A stretch of DNA of 51,039 nucleotides, taken from assembly GCA_034669045.1 (NCBI GenBank), contig JAXDOD010000060.1, positions 1-51,039 of the forward strand, read 5' to 3'. The DNA comes from VAZQ01 sp034669045 (GTDB lineage: Bacteria > Pseudomonadota > Alphaproteobacteria > Rhizobiales > Xanthobacteraceae). Below, piece after piece: positions 1 through 8,749 of the stretch. The notes under the pieces were generated by a model. The model did not search any database and was not told the DNA's origin. It saw only the letters and a list, made by a program, of their open reading frames with translations. The position numbers were made by a program, and so were the translations under genes. How positions within the stretch are numbered: position 1 is the stretch's first letter; every line of letters begins with the position of its first letter.

Positions 1-1
1 C

Positions 2-634
2 CCCAACGATGTCATCAACCTGCGCGGGCTGATCATCGAGGGAGCAGGCGCCGGCCAGGACGGAATCGTGTTCAGCAGCGGAAAATCCTTGACCATGCAG
101 AACATGGTGGTCCGCGGCCTCACCGGCAAAGGCATTAGGCTGGTCCCGACCACATCGAGCAATTTCGCCGTGTCAAACACCCTTGTGGCCGACAACGGCG
201 ATTCCGGGATCACCGTCAGGCCGGTCGGCACGAGCCTCACCGTGAAGGCGGTCTTCAACAGCGTCGAGGCGTCAAACAACTTCAACATCGGCATCGTCGT
301 GGACGGCACGGTGAGCACGGGCACGATCAACGTCACCGTGGTGGAGAGCGTAGCGGCGAACAATCCCGGTGTCGGCTTCGGCGTCCAATCGAGCTTGGGC
401 CAAGCGGTGACCAGCATGACGCTCGTGCGTTCCGCCGCCGTCAACAACGGCGGCCCCATCGGCGCTGGCGCGCAAGGCGACAATGCAACCATCCGGATCG
501 GCCAGACGACGATTACGGGCAATGCCAACGGTTGGGGAGCGTTTTTCGGCGCAACCTTGCAGAGCTACAACGACAACTACGTCGACGGCAACGCGGCCAG
601 CGAGGGAGCGCAGACCCTCGTTCCGCGAAAATAA
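2..634 (+). CDS. Right-handed beta-helix repeat protein, 5' truncated
   Basis: The frame is open to the left edge and ends in TAA at 632-634, so only about the last 210 residues are present. The sequence is made of short repeats with a recurring Asn-x-Gly-hydrophobic pattern (ADNGDSGITV, ASNNFNIGIVV, AANNPGVGFGV, TGNANGWGAFF), alternating with beta strands rich in Val, Thr and Ser. This is the pattern of a parallel beta-helix of the pectate-lyase-like fold. In rhizobia such proteins are usually exported and of unknown substrate. No catalytic residues can be assigned. The signal peptide, if any, lies outside the window. The fold call is fairly safe; the function is not known. Confidence 0.7.
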   Translation, partial: PNDVINLRGLIIEGAGAGQDGIVFSSGKSLTMQNMVVRGLTGKGIRLVPTTSSNFAVSNTLVADNGDSGITVRPVGTSLTVKAVFNSVEASNNFNIGIVVDGTVSTGTINVTVVESVAANNPGVGFGVQSSLGQAVTSMTLVRSAAVNNGGPIGAGAQGDNATIRIGQTTITGNANGWGAFFGATLQSYNDNYVDGNAASEGAQTLVPRK

Positions 635-704
635 TGAGCCCTGACTTTCCGGCGCCGCCCGCAACGGCCTTAATGACGGGTCGCGAGCGGCAGGCAAAGT
701 CCGA

Positions 705-1568
705 TCAGACCCGGTACTTCCGTTCGATCGCGTCGAACTCGTCCTTGCCGACGAGCCGCTGGCGTTCCGAAAAATCCACCGCCAGCCCCGCCGCATCGCC
801 CGCCTGCCCGTTCCGGCGCAGCGCCCCGAGGGCGAGCTGCATGCCGCGCAGCGAGGCCTGCAGCGCGAGGTTGGCGTAGAGCACGCCCGCGAAACCGAGC
901 TCTTTGAGCTTCTCGTTCGGCAGTTCGGGCGTGCGCCCGCCGAGCACGATGTTGACGAGCTGCGGCCAGGGAAGCCGGCCAATGCCGGCGATCTGCTCGG
1001 GCGTCTTCGGCGCCTCGACGAAACCGACATCGGCGCCCGCCTCGCGATACTGATGCGCGCGCGCGATCGCTGCCTCGTAGCCGTCGGTCGCGATCGCGTC
1101 GGTGCGCGCCACGATGAGCACGCCGGAACTGCTGCGCGCGTCGGCGGCGGCCTTGACCTTGGCCACCATCTCGGCGACCGGGATCGTCTCCTTGCCGTCG
1201 AAATGACCGCAGCGCTTGGGAAACACCTGATCCTCGATCTGGATGGCGTCGGCGCCGGCGCGCTCCAGGAGCTTGACCGTGCGGATCATGTTCATGGCGT
1301 TGCCGAAGCCGGTGTCGGCGTCGACCATGATCGGACCCGGGAAGACGTCGCGGATGGCCGCGACGTGGTCGACGAGTTCGGAGAGCGTGACCAGGCCGTT
1401 GTCCGGGACGCCCAGATAGCTGTTGGCGACGCCCGCGCCGGTGACGTAGGCCGCCGGGAATCCGAGGTCGGCAACCACGCGCGCGGCCAGCGCATTGCTC
1501 ACGCCGGGCAGCAGCAGCGCGGCGCCAGGCTGGAGCAGCGCACGCAGGTCGCGGGAGGGGGCTGTCAT
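705..1568 (-). CDS. Isocitrate lyase/PEP mutase-family lyase (oxaloacetate decarboxylase-like)
   Basis: The 287-residue product is a TIM-barrel enzyme of the ICL/PEPM superfamily. It shows the Mg-binding DADTGFGN segment, the IEDQ strand and the loop KRCGHFDGK. The Cys in the K-[KR]-C-G-H loop is the base of the lyase branch (PrpB, dimethylmalate lyase, oxaloacetate decarboxylase-like), while true PEP mutases lack it, so C-C bond cleavage of a 2-hydroxy or 2-oxo dicarboxylate is likely. I chose the ATG at 1568 (MTAPSRD) because the longer frame adds a basic tail not seen in the family. It is divergent from the gene at 1676, and the 107-base gap should hold both promoters. The exact substrate is unknown. 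Confidence 0.82.
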   Translation of the reverse strand: MTAPSRDLRALLQPGAALLLPGVSNALAARVVADLGFPAAYVTGAGVANSYLGVPDNGLVTLSELVDHVAAIRDVFPGPIMVDADTGFGNAMNMIRTVKLLERAGADAIQIEDQVFPKRCGHFDGKETIPVAEMVAKVKAAADARSSSGVLIVARTDAIATDGYEAAIARAHQYREAGADVGFVEAPKTPEQIAGIGRLPWPQLVNIVLGGRTPELPNEKLKELGFAGVLYANLALQASLRGMQLALGALRRNGQAGDAAGLAVDFSERQRLVGKDEFDAIERKYRV

Positions 1569-1675
1569 GTCGTCCTCGTTTCGCGACCTATAGCCGCTGT
1601 TGCACCTACGATGATACATAACGGACCATGCCCCGGCGACCGGCGCGGGCGGCACGCGGCGAGGGGCCAAGGGAC

Positions 1676-2668
1676 ATGTCGGGGATACCGATCACATTCG
1701 CCTGCGGGCTCTACGACCGCATGCTGCCGCTCTACACCGGGGACGTGAAGGCGCACGGCATCGATCTCAATTTCCTCGCCATCGACCACCCGCGCGAGAT
1801 CTTCGACCGGATGGCGAACAATCTCGAGTTCGACGCCTGCGAGATGTCGAGCTCGGATTTCTTCCGCCACGCCGTGCGCGGCGACTGCCCGATGGTGGCG
1901 ATCCCGGTATTTCCGTCCCGCGTCTTCCGCCACGGCTACATCACGGTCGACCGCCGTATCGTCGGCGCCGCCAAGGACCTCGCCGGCAAGCGCATCGGCG
2001 TGCCGCTCTATGCCATGACGGCGGCGATCTTCATCCGCGGGCTGCTGCAGCACGACCACGGCGTCGACCTCTCGGGCGTCACCTGGGTCGAGGGCGGCAT
2101 GAACGACACCAAGCCGCACGGCGCCCCGAGCAAGGTGCCGCTGGTGCGCCCGGTCTCGCTCGAGCTGCACTCCGGCGCGCTGTCGCTCAACGACCGGCTC
2201 GAGCAAGGCGACATCGCCGCCATCATCGGCTCGGGGATTCCGAAGGCGCTCAAGACCAATCCGAACATCCAGAGGTTGTTTCCGGACTACCGCGCACGCG
2301 AGATCGACTATTACCGGCGCACCAGGATCTTTCCGATCATGCATCTCGTGGTGCTGCGCCGGGATGTCTATGAGCAGAACCCGTTCGTCGCCACGAGCCT
2401 GTTCAACGCGTGCTGCGAGGCCAAGGCGATTGCCGCCCGCAAGATGCGCGAATTGGGCACCCTGCGCTACATGCTGCCGTGGATGGCGTCCGAGATCGAG
2501 GAGATCGACGATATCTTCGGTGGCGACCCCTGGCCCTATGGGATCGAGCCCAACCGGCAGACGCTCGAGGCGCTGGTGCAATATCTCGCCGAGCAGGCGC
2601 TGATCGAGAAGGCGGTGCCGGTCGATGACCTGTTCGTGCCGATCCATGGGCAGGAAGCAAAGCCGTGA
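1676..2668 (+). CDS. 4,5-dihydroxyphthalate decarboxylase-like protein
   Basis: The 330-residue product resembles Pht5-type 4,5-dihydroxyphthalate decarboxylases, which use a periplasmic-binding-protein-like fold in the cytoplasm. It has no signal peptide (MSGIPITFACGLYDRM). Typical stretches are the early YTGDVKAHGIDL, the CEMSSSDFFR helix and the late segment DIFGGDPWPYGIEPNRQTLEAL found in this family. The ATG at 1676 follows a GAGGGG ribosome site and is preferred to a start 48 bases upstream. It begins a rightward run with FAH hydrolase, dehydrogenase and ABC importer genes. Family members are often annotated as ABC substrate-binding proteins, and many are not proven decarboxylases, so the reaction remains tentative. 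Confidence 0.72.
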   Translation: MSGIPITFACGLYDRMLPLYTGDVKAHGIDLNFLAIDHPREIFDRMANNLEFDACEMSSSDFFRHAVRGDCPMVAIPVFPSRVFRHGYITVDRRIVGAAKDLAGKRIGVPLYAMTAAIFIRGLLQHDHGVDLSGVTWVEGGMNDTKPHGAPSKVPLVRPVSLELHSGALSLNDRLEQGDIAAIIGSGIPKALKTNPNIQRLFPDYRAREIDYYRRTRIFPIMHLVVLRRDVYEQNPFVATSLFNACCEAKAIAARKMRELGTLRYMLPWMASEIEEIDDIFGGDPWPYGIEPNRQTLEALVQYLAEQALIEKAVPVDDLFVPIHGQEAKP

Positions 2669-2697
2669 GGGGCAAAGCCTTCCCCTCCCCCGGGGTC

Positions 2698-2744
2698 GCA
2701 TGATCTAATCCGAACGGTCTGCAAATCTTTGCATTCGATCATGC
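2698..2744. promoter_or_regulatory. Nested palindromes upstream of the FAH gene
   Basis: Two palindromes overlap in the 92-base gap before the gene at 2761. GCATGATC at 2698-2705 is repeated inverted as GATCATGC at 2737-2744, and the perfect TGCAAATCTTTGCA lies between them at 2720-2733. The spacing suits a regulator site rather than a terminator, since no T-run follows. The regulator is unknown. Confidence 0.35.
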
Positions 2745-2760
2745 TCTCGGGGGCAACGGC

Positions 2761-3603
2761 ATGAAGCTCGCAAGCTATGCGGCGAACGGACATGACGCGT
2801 TCGGGGTCGTCGAGGGCGACGGCGTCGTCACCATGAACCGGCGCATCGGCTGCGCGAGCCTGCGCGAGGCGCTGGACAAGGACCTCCTCGGCAAGATCAG
2901 GCAGGCGGCGCAGGGCGCCAAGCCCGACCACGCGCTCGCGGACATCAAATTCCTGCCGGTCATTCCCAACCCGGACAAGATCGCCTGCGCCGGCATCAAC
3001 TATCGCTCGCACGCGAGCGAGACCGGCCGCGAGGTTCCCAAGCAGCCGAGCATGTTCCTGCGCATGGCCAACACCCTGGTGGGCCACGACGGCGAGATGA
3101 TCCGGCCGACGGTGTCGCAGAATTTCGATTTCGAGGGCGAGCTTGCGATCGTGATCGGCCGCGGCGGCCGCCATATCCTGGCCACGCGCGCGCTCGAGCA
3201 CGTCGCCGGCTATACCTGCTTCGTCGACGGCAGCGTGCGCGACTATCAGAAATTCTCGGTCACCTCCGGCAAGAACTTTCCCGGCACCGGCCCGCTCGGC
3301 CCCTGGATGGTCACCACCGACGAGATCACCGACCCGACCAGGCTCACGCTCATGACGCGGCTCAACGGCCAGGAGATGCAGCGCTCGGGCACCGACCTGC
3401 TGATCTATTCGATCCCGCACATCATCGCATTCTGCTCGGACTTCACCACCCTCGCGCCCGGCGACGTGATCGCCACCGGAACGCCCGAGGGCGTCGGCCA
3501 TCGCCGCAACCCGCCGCTGTGGATGAAGCCGGGCGACGTGCTGGAGGTGGAGATCAGCGGCATCGGGACCTTGCGCAGCACGATCGTGGACGAGAGGGCG
3601 TGA
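2761..3603 (+). CDS. Fumarylacetoacetate hydrolase-family protein (first copy)
   Basis: The 280-residue protein has the complete FAH C-terminal fold. The metal ligands expected of the family are present: Glu125 and Glu127 in FDFEGELAIVIG and Asp156 in FVDGSVRDYQ. GDVIATGTPEGVG and the closing WMKPGDVLEVEISGIG are also typical. Members of this fold hydrolyse C-C bonds of 3-acyl-pyruvates or hydrate and decarboxylate 2-oxo-dienoates at the end of ring-cleavage pathways. A second, divergent copy lies at 11292, on the far side of the ABC importer. The start ATG at 2761 is well placed. The substrate cannot be told from sequence. Confidence 0.85.
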   Translation: MKLASYAANGHDAFGVVEGDGVVTMNRRIGCASLREALDKDLLGKIRQAAQGAKPDHALADIKFLPVIPNPDKIACAGINYRSHASETGREVPKQPSMFLRMANTLVGHDGEMIRPTVSQNFDFEGELAIVIGRGGRHILATRALEHVAGYTCFVDGSVRDYQKFSVTSGKNFPGTGPLGPWMVTTDEITDPTRLTLMTRLNGQEMQRSGTDLLIYSIPHIIAFCSDFTTLAPGDVIATGTPEGVGHRRNPPLWMKPGDVLEVEISGIGTLRSTIVDERA

Positions 3604-3620
3604 GGGCGCAGGCTCCAGCG

Positions 3621-4562
3621 ATGAATGCCGAGGTGCTGATCGTCGGCCGCGATTCCGATGTGTTTGCCGCCGGTTTCGGCGCCGCAGTGCCCGCGCTGAA
3701 ATGCCACTGCGCGCACGATGCCGCCGAGGCGCTGGCGCTGTGCGGCGAATGCGAGATCCTGATCATCCGCACCGACGAGATTTTTGCCGGCCTGATCGGG
3801 GCCATGCCGCGCCTCAAGCTGATCCAGGCGCTGACCACCGGCACCGATCACATCATGGCGCTGCCGAACCTGCCCCAGCACGTGATGGTCGCGGCCGCGC
3901 GCGGCTTCCACGGGCCGCAGATGTCGGAGCTCGCGTTCCTGTTCATGCTTGCCTTCGCGCGCAAGTTTCCCGCGGTGCTGGAGAACCAGAAGCAGAAGCG
4001 CTGGGACCGCCGGGAGCAGCGCCTGCTCGCGGGCAAGACCGCCGTCATCGTCGGGGTCGGCTGCATCGCCGAAGAGCTTGCCGGACGCTGCAAGGTCTTC
4101 GACATGACCGTGATCGGAGTGAGCGCGCGCGCCGCCGCTCCCGGCTTCGACGCGCTCTATCCGCGCGCGCGGCTTGAGGAAGCCGCCGCCCGGGCCGACT
4201 ATCTGATCGTGCTCGCGCCCTACACCCGGGAGAACCACCACCTTATCGACGCCGCCGTGTTCGAGGCGATGAAGCGCGAGGCCGTCGTGATCAACATCGC
4301 GCGCGGCGGCGTGCTCGACGAGGACGCGCTGCGCTCCGCGCTCGCGCGGGGGCGCATCGCGGGCGCCGGCCTCGACGTGTTCCAGAACGAGCCGCTGCCG
4401 CCCGAGAGCGCGCTGTGGGACACGCCCAACGTGATCATCACGTCGCACGTGGGCGGGATGAGCGAGAACTACGCCGAGCAGGTGATGCCGTTGCTCGTGG
4501 ACAATCTCCGCGCGTTCATCGCCGGCCAGCCCGAGCGCATGCGCTACATCGTCAAATTCTAA
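3621..4562 (+). CDS. D-2-hydroxyacid dehydrogenase, probably NADP-dependent
   Basis: The 313-residue product has both domains of the D-isomer-specific 2-hydroxyacid dehydrogenases. The catalytic set is intact: Arg228 in INIARGG, Glu257 in FQNEPLP and His276 in TSHVGG. The nucleotide loop at 145-150 reads GVGCIA, so the third Gly is Ala. The strand after it ends GVSAR with no acidic residue, which by family rules favours NADP over NAD. The ATG at 3621 (MNAEVLI) starts 17 bases after the FAH stop, so the two are probably cotranscribed. It would reduce a 2-oxo acid or oxidise a D-2-hydroxy acid; which one is unknown. Confidence 0.83.
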   Translation: MNAEVLIVGRDSDVFAAGFGAAVPALKCHCAHDAAEALALCGECEILIIRTDEIFAGLIGAMPRLKLIQALTTGTDHIMALPNLPQHVMVAAARGFHGPQMSELAFLFMLAFARKFPAVLENQKQKRWDRREQRLLAGKTAVIVGVGCIAEELAGRCKVFDMTVIGVSARAAAPGFDALYPRARLEEAAARADYLIVLAPYTRENHHLIDAAVFEAMKREAVVINIARGGVLDEDALRSALARGRIAGAGLDVFQNEPLPPESALWDTPNVIITSHVGGMSENYAEQVMPLLVDNLRAFIAGQPERMRYIVKF

Positions 4563-4581
4563 GAGAGCGAGGGACTTCGCC

Positions 4582-5772
4582 ATGGCAGCCATCGAACGCG
4601 TCGAGACGCCCGTGTCCATGAACGAGCTCGAACGCCGCTGGAGCGCCGTGCGCAAGGAGATGGCGGCGCGCAACATCGAGGCGCTGGTGACGCAGAATTC
4701 GAGCGACTGGCTCGGCGGCTACGTCAAATGGCTCACCGATGTGCCCGCGCACAACGATTATCCGCGCAGTGTCATCTTCCACCGCGACGACCTGATGACG
4801 GTGGTCGAGATGGGCAACAAGGACCGCCGCGACAAGCCCGACGGCAACGACCCGCTCAATCCCGGCGTCGGCGAATGGATTTTCAGCCCGTCGTTCTTCT
4901 CGGCCGCCTTTACGCACGAATATGACGGCTTCCATGTCGCGCAGGAACTCTGGCGGCGCGGCTACAAGACCATCGGCTGGGTCGGCAAGGGCCGGCTGCA
5001 TTACGACCTCGTCCGCATCGTGGAAGCGCAGGTGCCTGGCGCCAGGTTCGTGGACGCCACCGATCTCGTCGACCGCATCAAGGCGATCAAGAGCGAGGAG
5101 GAGATCGCGCTCATCCGCCGCGCCACGGCCATGCAAGACACGCAATGGGAGAAGGTCGTCCAGGCGGCAAAGCCGGGCATGCGCGACAGCGAGATCACGG
5201 CGCTCGCGCAATACGAGGGCGAACTCCTGGGCAGCGAGCAAGGACTGTTCCGCTGCTCGTCGGCGCCGCTCGGCGAGCCCGCGACCCTGCGCGGGCGGCA
5301 CTACCAGGGGCGGATCATGCGCCGCGGCGACTACATGACGCTGCTGATCGAGAACAACGGCCCGGGCGGCCACTATGCCGAGCTCGCCCGCAGCTTCGTG
5401 TTCGGCAAGGCCTCGCAGGAACTGCGCGACGCGTTTGCGGTCGTGCTGGACGCGCAGCGGCACACGGTTGCGAACCTCAAGCCGGGCGCGCTGCCGGCCG
5501 ACATCTACGCCGCGCACAATGAGTACATGACCAGCCGCAAGGCGCCGCCGGAGATGCGGCTGTTCGGCCACAGCCAGGGCTATGACCTGGTCGAGCGGCC
5601 GCTGTTGCGATCCGACGAGACCATGCCGCTTGCGGCCAACATGAACATGGCCGTGCATCCGGGATTTTTCACCAAGACGAACTTCGCCTTCATCTGCGAC
5701 AATTTCCTGATCAAGGGCGACGGCTCGGTCGAGCACCTGCACAAGGCGGAGCAGAAGATCTGGGAGCTGTAG
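4582..5772 (+). CDS. M24-fold (Xaa-Pro peptidase-like) protein with altered metal site
   Basis: The 396-residue protein has the two-domain layout of aminopeptidase P/creatinase proteins: an N-terminal domain of about 165 residues, then a pita-bread domain starting near RIKAIKSEEEIALIRRA. The five usual metal ligands (Asp, Asp, His, Glu, Glu) align with Glu257 (LLIENN), Glu267 (YAELARSF), His330 (GHSQGYDL), His359 (MAVHPGF) and Cys372 (FICDNF). Only the His is kept. Creatinase also lacks the metal site yet is an enzyme, so this may be a metal-independent hydrolase or lyase of the same fold. It lies 19 bases after the dehydrogenase and is likely in the same operon. Confidence 0.78.
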   Translation: MAAIERVETPVSMNELERRWSAVRKEMAARNIEALVTQNSSDWLGGYVKWLTDVPAHNDYPRSVIFHRDDLMTVVEMGNKDRRDKPDGNDPLNPGVGEWIFSPSFFSAAFTHEYDGFHVAQELWRRGYKTIGWVGKGRLHYDLVRIVEAQVPGARFVDATDLVDRIKAIKSEEEIALIRRATAMQDTQWEKVVQAAKPGMRDSEITALAQYEGELLGSEQGLFRCSSAPLGEPATLRGRHYQGRIMRRGDYMTLLIENNGPGGHYAELARSFVFGKASQELRDAFAVVLDAQRHTVANLKPGALPADIYAAHNEYMTSRKAPPEMRLFGHSQGYDLVERPLLRSDETMPLAANMNMAVHPGFFTKTNFAFICDNFLIKGDGSVEHLHKAEQKIWEL

Positions 5773-5791
5773 GTCCGAATCCCGCTCGCTC

Positions 5792-5841
5792 CGCTTCGCT
5801 GCCGCCGCTCGCAAGTGCCCGCGCGGGGAGGCAGCGAAACG
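5792..5841. repeat. Imperfect hairpin after the M24-like gene
   Basis: Arms at 5792-5803 and 5830-5841 pair over TTCGCTGCC/GGCAGCGAA plus two outer bases, with one mismatch and a 26-base loop. No T-run follows. It may be a degenerate REP-like sequence or a weak attenuator within the operon. Confidence 0.3.
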
Positions 5842-5927
5842 AAACACCGCCGCCGTGGTAGTGAAGCCGGCATAAACCGAGGATGCCGTCTCTCGCGGCC
5901 GCCTCGATCAGTCAACTGGAGAACGCG

Positions 5928-6431
5928 ATGAGCAAGGAGCTGCCTCCGATCCGCCGGGTCGTCACCGGTCACGACGACCACAACGTCGCCAAGGTCATCA
6001 TCGATGGGCCCGCCACCAATGCAAAGGGCGGCGCCTCGGGCGCCACCTCGACGCTGATCTGGTCGACCGACGCGAACCCCGCCGACTGCGCCGTCGGCGA
6101 GAATGTCGAAGACTACGGCGCCCGCATCATCGGCACGCCGCCGCCGGAGAATGGATCGCGCTTCGCGGTGATCACGTTTCCACCCGGCAATCCCGGCCGC
6201 ATGCACCGCACCGAGACCATCGACTACGTGATCGTGATCGCGGGCGAGATCGACATGGACATGGACGACTCCACCGTGAAGCTCAAGGCCGGCGACGTGA
6301 TGGTCCAGCGCGCCACCAATCACGCCTGGGTCAACCGCGGGACGGAGCCGGCGCGGGTCGCGTTCGTGCTGCTCGATTCCAAGCCGCTCGGCATCGGCCA
6401 CCCGATCGTGCGCGGACAGAAGGCGGGCTAG
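5928..6431 (+). CDS. Cupin-domain protein
   Basis: The 167-residue product contains one cupin barrel at about 75-150. The first cupin motif is atypical, GRMHRTETIDYVIVIAGE, with a single His (His93) where HxH is usual and Glu96 kept. The second is GDVMVQRATNHAWVNRG with His132. Small cupins of this kind in catabolic clusters are often regulators of unknown ligand or non-haem enzymes. The start ATG at 5928 follows GGAGAACGCG; upstream codons in frame are not family-like. It lies between the M24-like gene and the ABC importer, on the same strand. The role is unassigned. Confidence 0.75.
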   Translation: MSKELPPIRRVVTGHDDHNVAKVIIDGPATNAKGGASGATSTLIWSTDANPADCAVGENVEDYGARIIGTPPPENGSRFAVITFPPGNPGRMHRTETIDYVIVIAGEIDMDMDDSTVKLKAGDVMVQRATNHAWVNRGTEPARVAFVLLDSKPLGIGHPIVRGQKAG

Positions 6432-6619
6432 CCGGCACCGGCCGTTCCGGCGGCCGGCGGTCAAAGCCGTGCGGCATGCGGTGCCTTGACGCCCACCGTG
6501 GGCTGTCCTTTGATTGCAGCGTCCGGAACAAGGCCCTTGCAGGCGGGTCAGCCTGCGGCCGCCGGCTCAAGCTGCCCGCGCCGGCCGCCCCGCCCCGCTC
6601 GGTCACCAGGGAGGACTCC

Positions 6620-7816
6620 ATGATCAAGCGAATGCTGCTGGCCGGCGCGCTGGCGCTCGCCGCCGGCGCAGCGCTGGCGCAGGAGGTCAAGGTCGGCCTG
6701 GTCGTGCCGTACACCGGCGTCGGCGCCGAGCTCGGCCAGGCGATCGACCGGGGTGCCGAGCTCTATCTCAAGCTCAATGCCGACACGGTGCGGCCGTACA
6801 AGATCACGCTGATCAAGCGCGACGACAAGGACGCGAGCGGCGCAACGTCGCGCACCGTGGTGCAGGAACTGCTGACGCAGGACAAGGTCGACGTGCTCGC
6901 CGGCTGGGTCTATTCGCCGAACGCGATCGCGGTAGCGCCGATCGTGAACGCCGGCAAGAAGCTCGCCGTGATCATGAACGCGGGGACTGCGCATATCACC
7001 ACCATGTCGAATTACTTCGTGCGCACCTCGTTCAGCATGTGGCACGCCGGCTACGGCATGGGCGAGGTCGCGGCCAGGCAGTTGGGCAAGACCGCGGTCG
7101 TCGGCTATTCCGACTTCCCGCCCGGCAAGGACACGCTGGCATCGTTCAAGCGTTCGTTCGAGGCTAACGGCGGCAAGGTGATCGACGAGATCCCCATGGG
7201 CGGCGCCAACGCGGTGCCGGACTTCACGCCGTTCTTCGAACGCGCCAAGGAGAAGAAGCCTGAGCTCTTCTTCGTCTTCGTGCCGGCGGGCGAGCATTCG
7301 GCCGCGGTGGTGCGGACCTACGGCGCGCTCGGGATGCGCGCGGCCGGCATCAAGCTGATCGGGTCGGGCGACATCACCCAGGACACCAAGCTGCAGGCGA
7401 TGGGCGACGCGGCGGTCGGCCTCATCACCATGCACCACTACAACGTCGACCTCGACAATCCGCAGAACAAGGCCTTCGTGGCCGCCTGGACCAAGGAATA
7501 CGGCGCCGGCAGCACGCCCGACTTCATGGCCGTCGGCGGCCACGACGGCATGGCGGCGATCGTGCATGCCGTGCAGACGCTCAAGGGCCGGATGGACGGT
7601 GAGAAGGCGCTGGCCGCGCTCAAGGGCTGGAGGTTCGACAGCCCGCGCGGCCCGATCCTGATCGATCCCGATACGCGCGACATCGTGATGAACGAGTATC
7701 TGTCGGAAGTCGTGAAGGGGACGGACGGGAAGCTGCACCAGAAGCAGATCGGCAAGGTCGACAACGTCAAGGACGCCTGCAAGGCGCTGAAGATTCCGCC
7801 GTGCGGCGGCGCGTGA
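6620..7816 (+). CDS. Liv-type ABC transporter substrate-binding protein
   Basis: The 398-residue precursor has a clear signal peptide (MIKRMLLAGALALAAGAALA, cleavage before QEVKVG) and then a type I periplasmic-binding fold. It starts VGLVVPYTGVGAELG and carries the branched-chain amino-acid-type hinge and C-terminal segments (DFMAVGGHDGMAAIVHAV). GGAGGACTCC precedes the ATG at 6620, which settles the start. It is followed by two permease and two ATPase genes, making a full importer. Such proteins bind amino acids, but in catabolic clusters they often bind aromatic or short-chain acids. The neighbours argue for the latter here. Confidence 0.88.
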   Translation: MIKRMLLAGALALAAGAALAQEVKVGLVVPYTGVGAELGQAIDRGAELYLKLNADTVRPYKITLIKRDDKDASGATSRTVVQELLTQDKVDVLAGWVYSPNAIAVAPIVNAGKKLAVIMNAGTAHITTMSNYFVRTSFSMWHAGYGMGEVAARQLGKTAVVGYSDFPPGKDTLASFKRSFEANGGKVIDEIPMGGANAVPDFTPFFERAKEKKPELFFVFVPAGEHSAAVVRTYGALGMRAAGIKLIGSGDITQDTKLQAMGDAAVGLITMHHYNVDLDNPQNKAFVAAWTKEYGAGSTPDFMAVGGHDGMAAIVHAVQTLKGRMDGEKALAALKGWRFDSPRGPILIDPDTRDIVMNEYLSEVVKGTDGKLHQKQIGKVDNVKDACKALKIPPCGGA

Positions 7817-7873
7817 GCGCACCGTCCGCGTGGACCGTATTTTGACTGGACCGCATCGTCAGCAGGGCCGCAC

Positions 7874-8749
7874 GTGATCCTAGGCATCGATGCCGCCAGC
7901 ATGCTGCTCGGGGGGATCGCCGCCGGCATGGTGCTGTTCATCGTGTCGGTCGGCCTCTCCGTCACCATGGGCTTGATGGGCTTCGTCAACCTCGCCCACG
8001 GCGGCTTCGCCATGCTGGGCGGCTACGTGATCGTGCTGAGCATGCGGCGCTGGGGCATCGGCTTCATCCCCGCGCTCGGGGTCGGGTTCGTCGTCATCGC
8101 CGGCGTCAGCGTCCTGTTCGAGCGGCTGCTCTATTCCCGCCTCTACAAGTCGAGCGAGCTCGACCAGGTGCTGTTCACGATCGGTCTCGTGTTCATCATG
8201 ATCGCTACGGTCACGCTGGTGATCGGCCCGGAGAACCAGTCGCTCACGCTGCCGCCGTCGCTGCAGGGCCAGATCGATCTCGGCCTCCTGCGCTATCGCA
8301 CCTACAGCATCGTCCTCATCGGGGTCGGCATCGCGATCGTGCTCGGCCTCTGGCTCGGCTTCGAGCGCACGCGCATCGGTGCGCAGATCCGCGCCGCGGT
8401 CGACAACCAGCGCATGGCCGCCTCGCTCGGCATCAACATCAACCGCCTGTTCACGCTCACCTTCGCCTTCGGCAGCGGCATGGCGGCGCTCGGCGGCGGG
8501 CTCGGCGTCGAGTTCCTCGGGCTCGATCCGCAATATCCGCTCAAATACCTCGTGCTGTTCCTGATCGTGGTCGCGGTCGGCGGCCTCGGCCGCGTGACCG
8601 GCGTGTTCTATGCGGCGCTGATCATCGGCGTGCTCGATTTCGCGCTCAAGAAATACCTGCCGCAGGGCGGCTCGATCTTCATCTACGGGCTGACGATCCT
8701 GCTGCTGCTGGCGCGCCCGCAGGGCCTGTTCGGAGGCAAGGGCACATGA
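7874..8749 (+). CDS. livH: Branched-chain-type ABC permease, LivH family
   Basis: The 291-residue inner-membrane protein has about eight hydrophobic segments and the LivH hallmarks GLMGFVNLAHGGFAMLGGY near the N-terminus and FERTRIGAQIRAAVDNQRMAASLGININ, the coupling loop that meets the ATPases. The start is GTG at 7874. The last four bases ATGA are shared with the next gene, so the two permeases are translationally coupled. It pairs with the LivM-type subunit to form the channel for the solute carried by the protein at 6620. Confidence 0.88.
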   Translation: MILGIDAASMLLGGIAAGMVLFIVSVGLSVTMGLMGFVNLAHGGFAMLGGYVIVLSMRRWGIGFIPALGVGFVVIAGVSVLFERLLYSRLYKSSELDQVLFTIGLVFIMIATVTLVIGPENQSLTLPPSLQGQIDLGLLRYRTYSIVLIGVGIAIVLGLWLGFERTRIGAQIRAAVDNQRMAASLGININRLFTLTFAFGSGMAALGGGLGVEFLGLDPQYPLKYLVLFLIVVAVGGLGRVTGVFYAALIIGVLDFALKKYLPQGGSIFIYGLTILLLLARPQGLFGGKGT

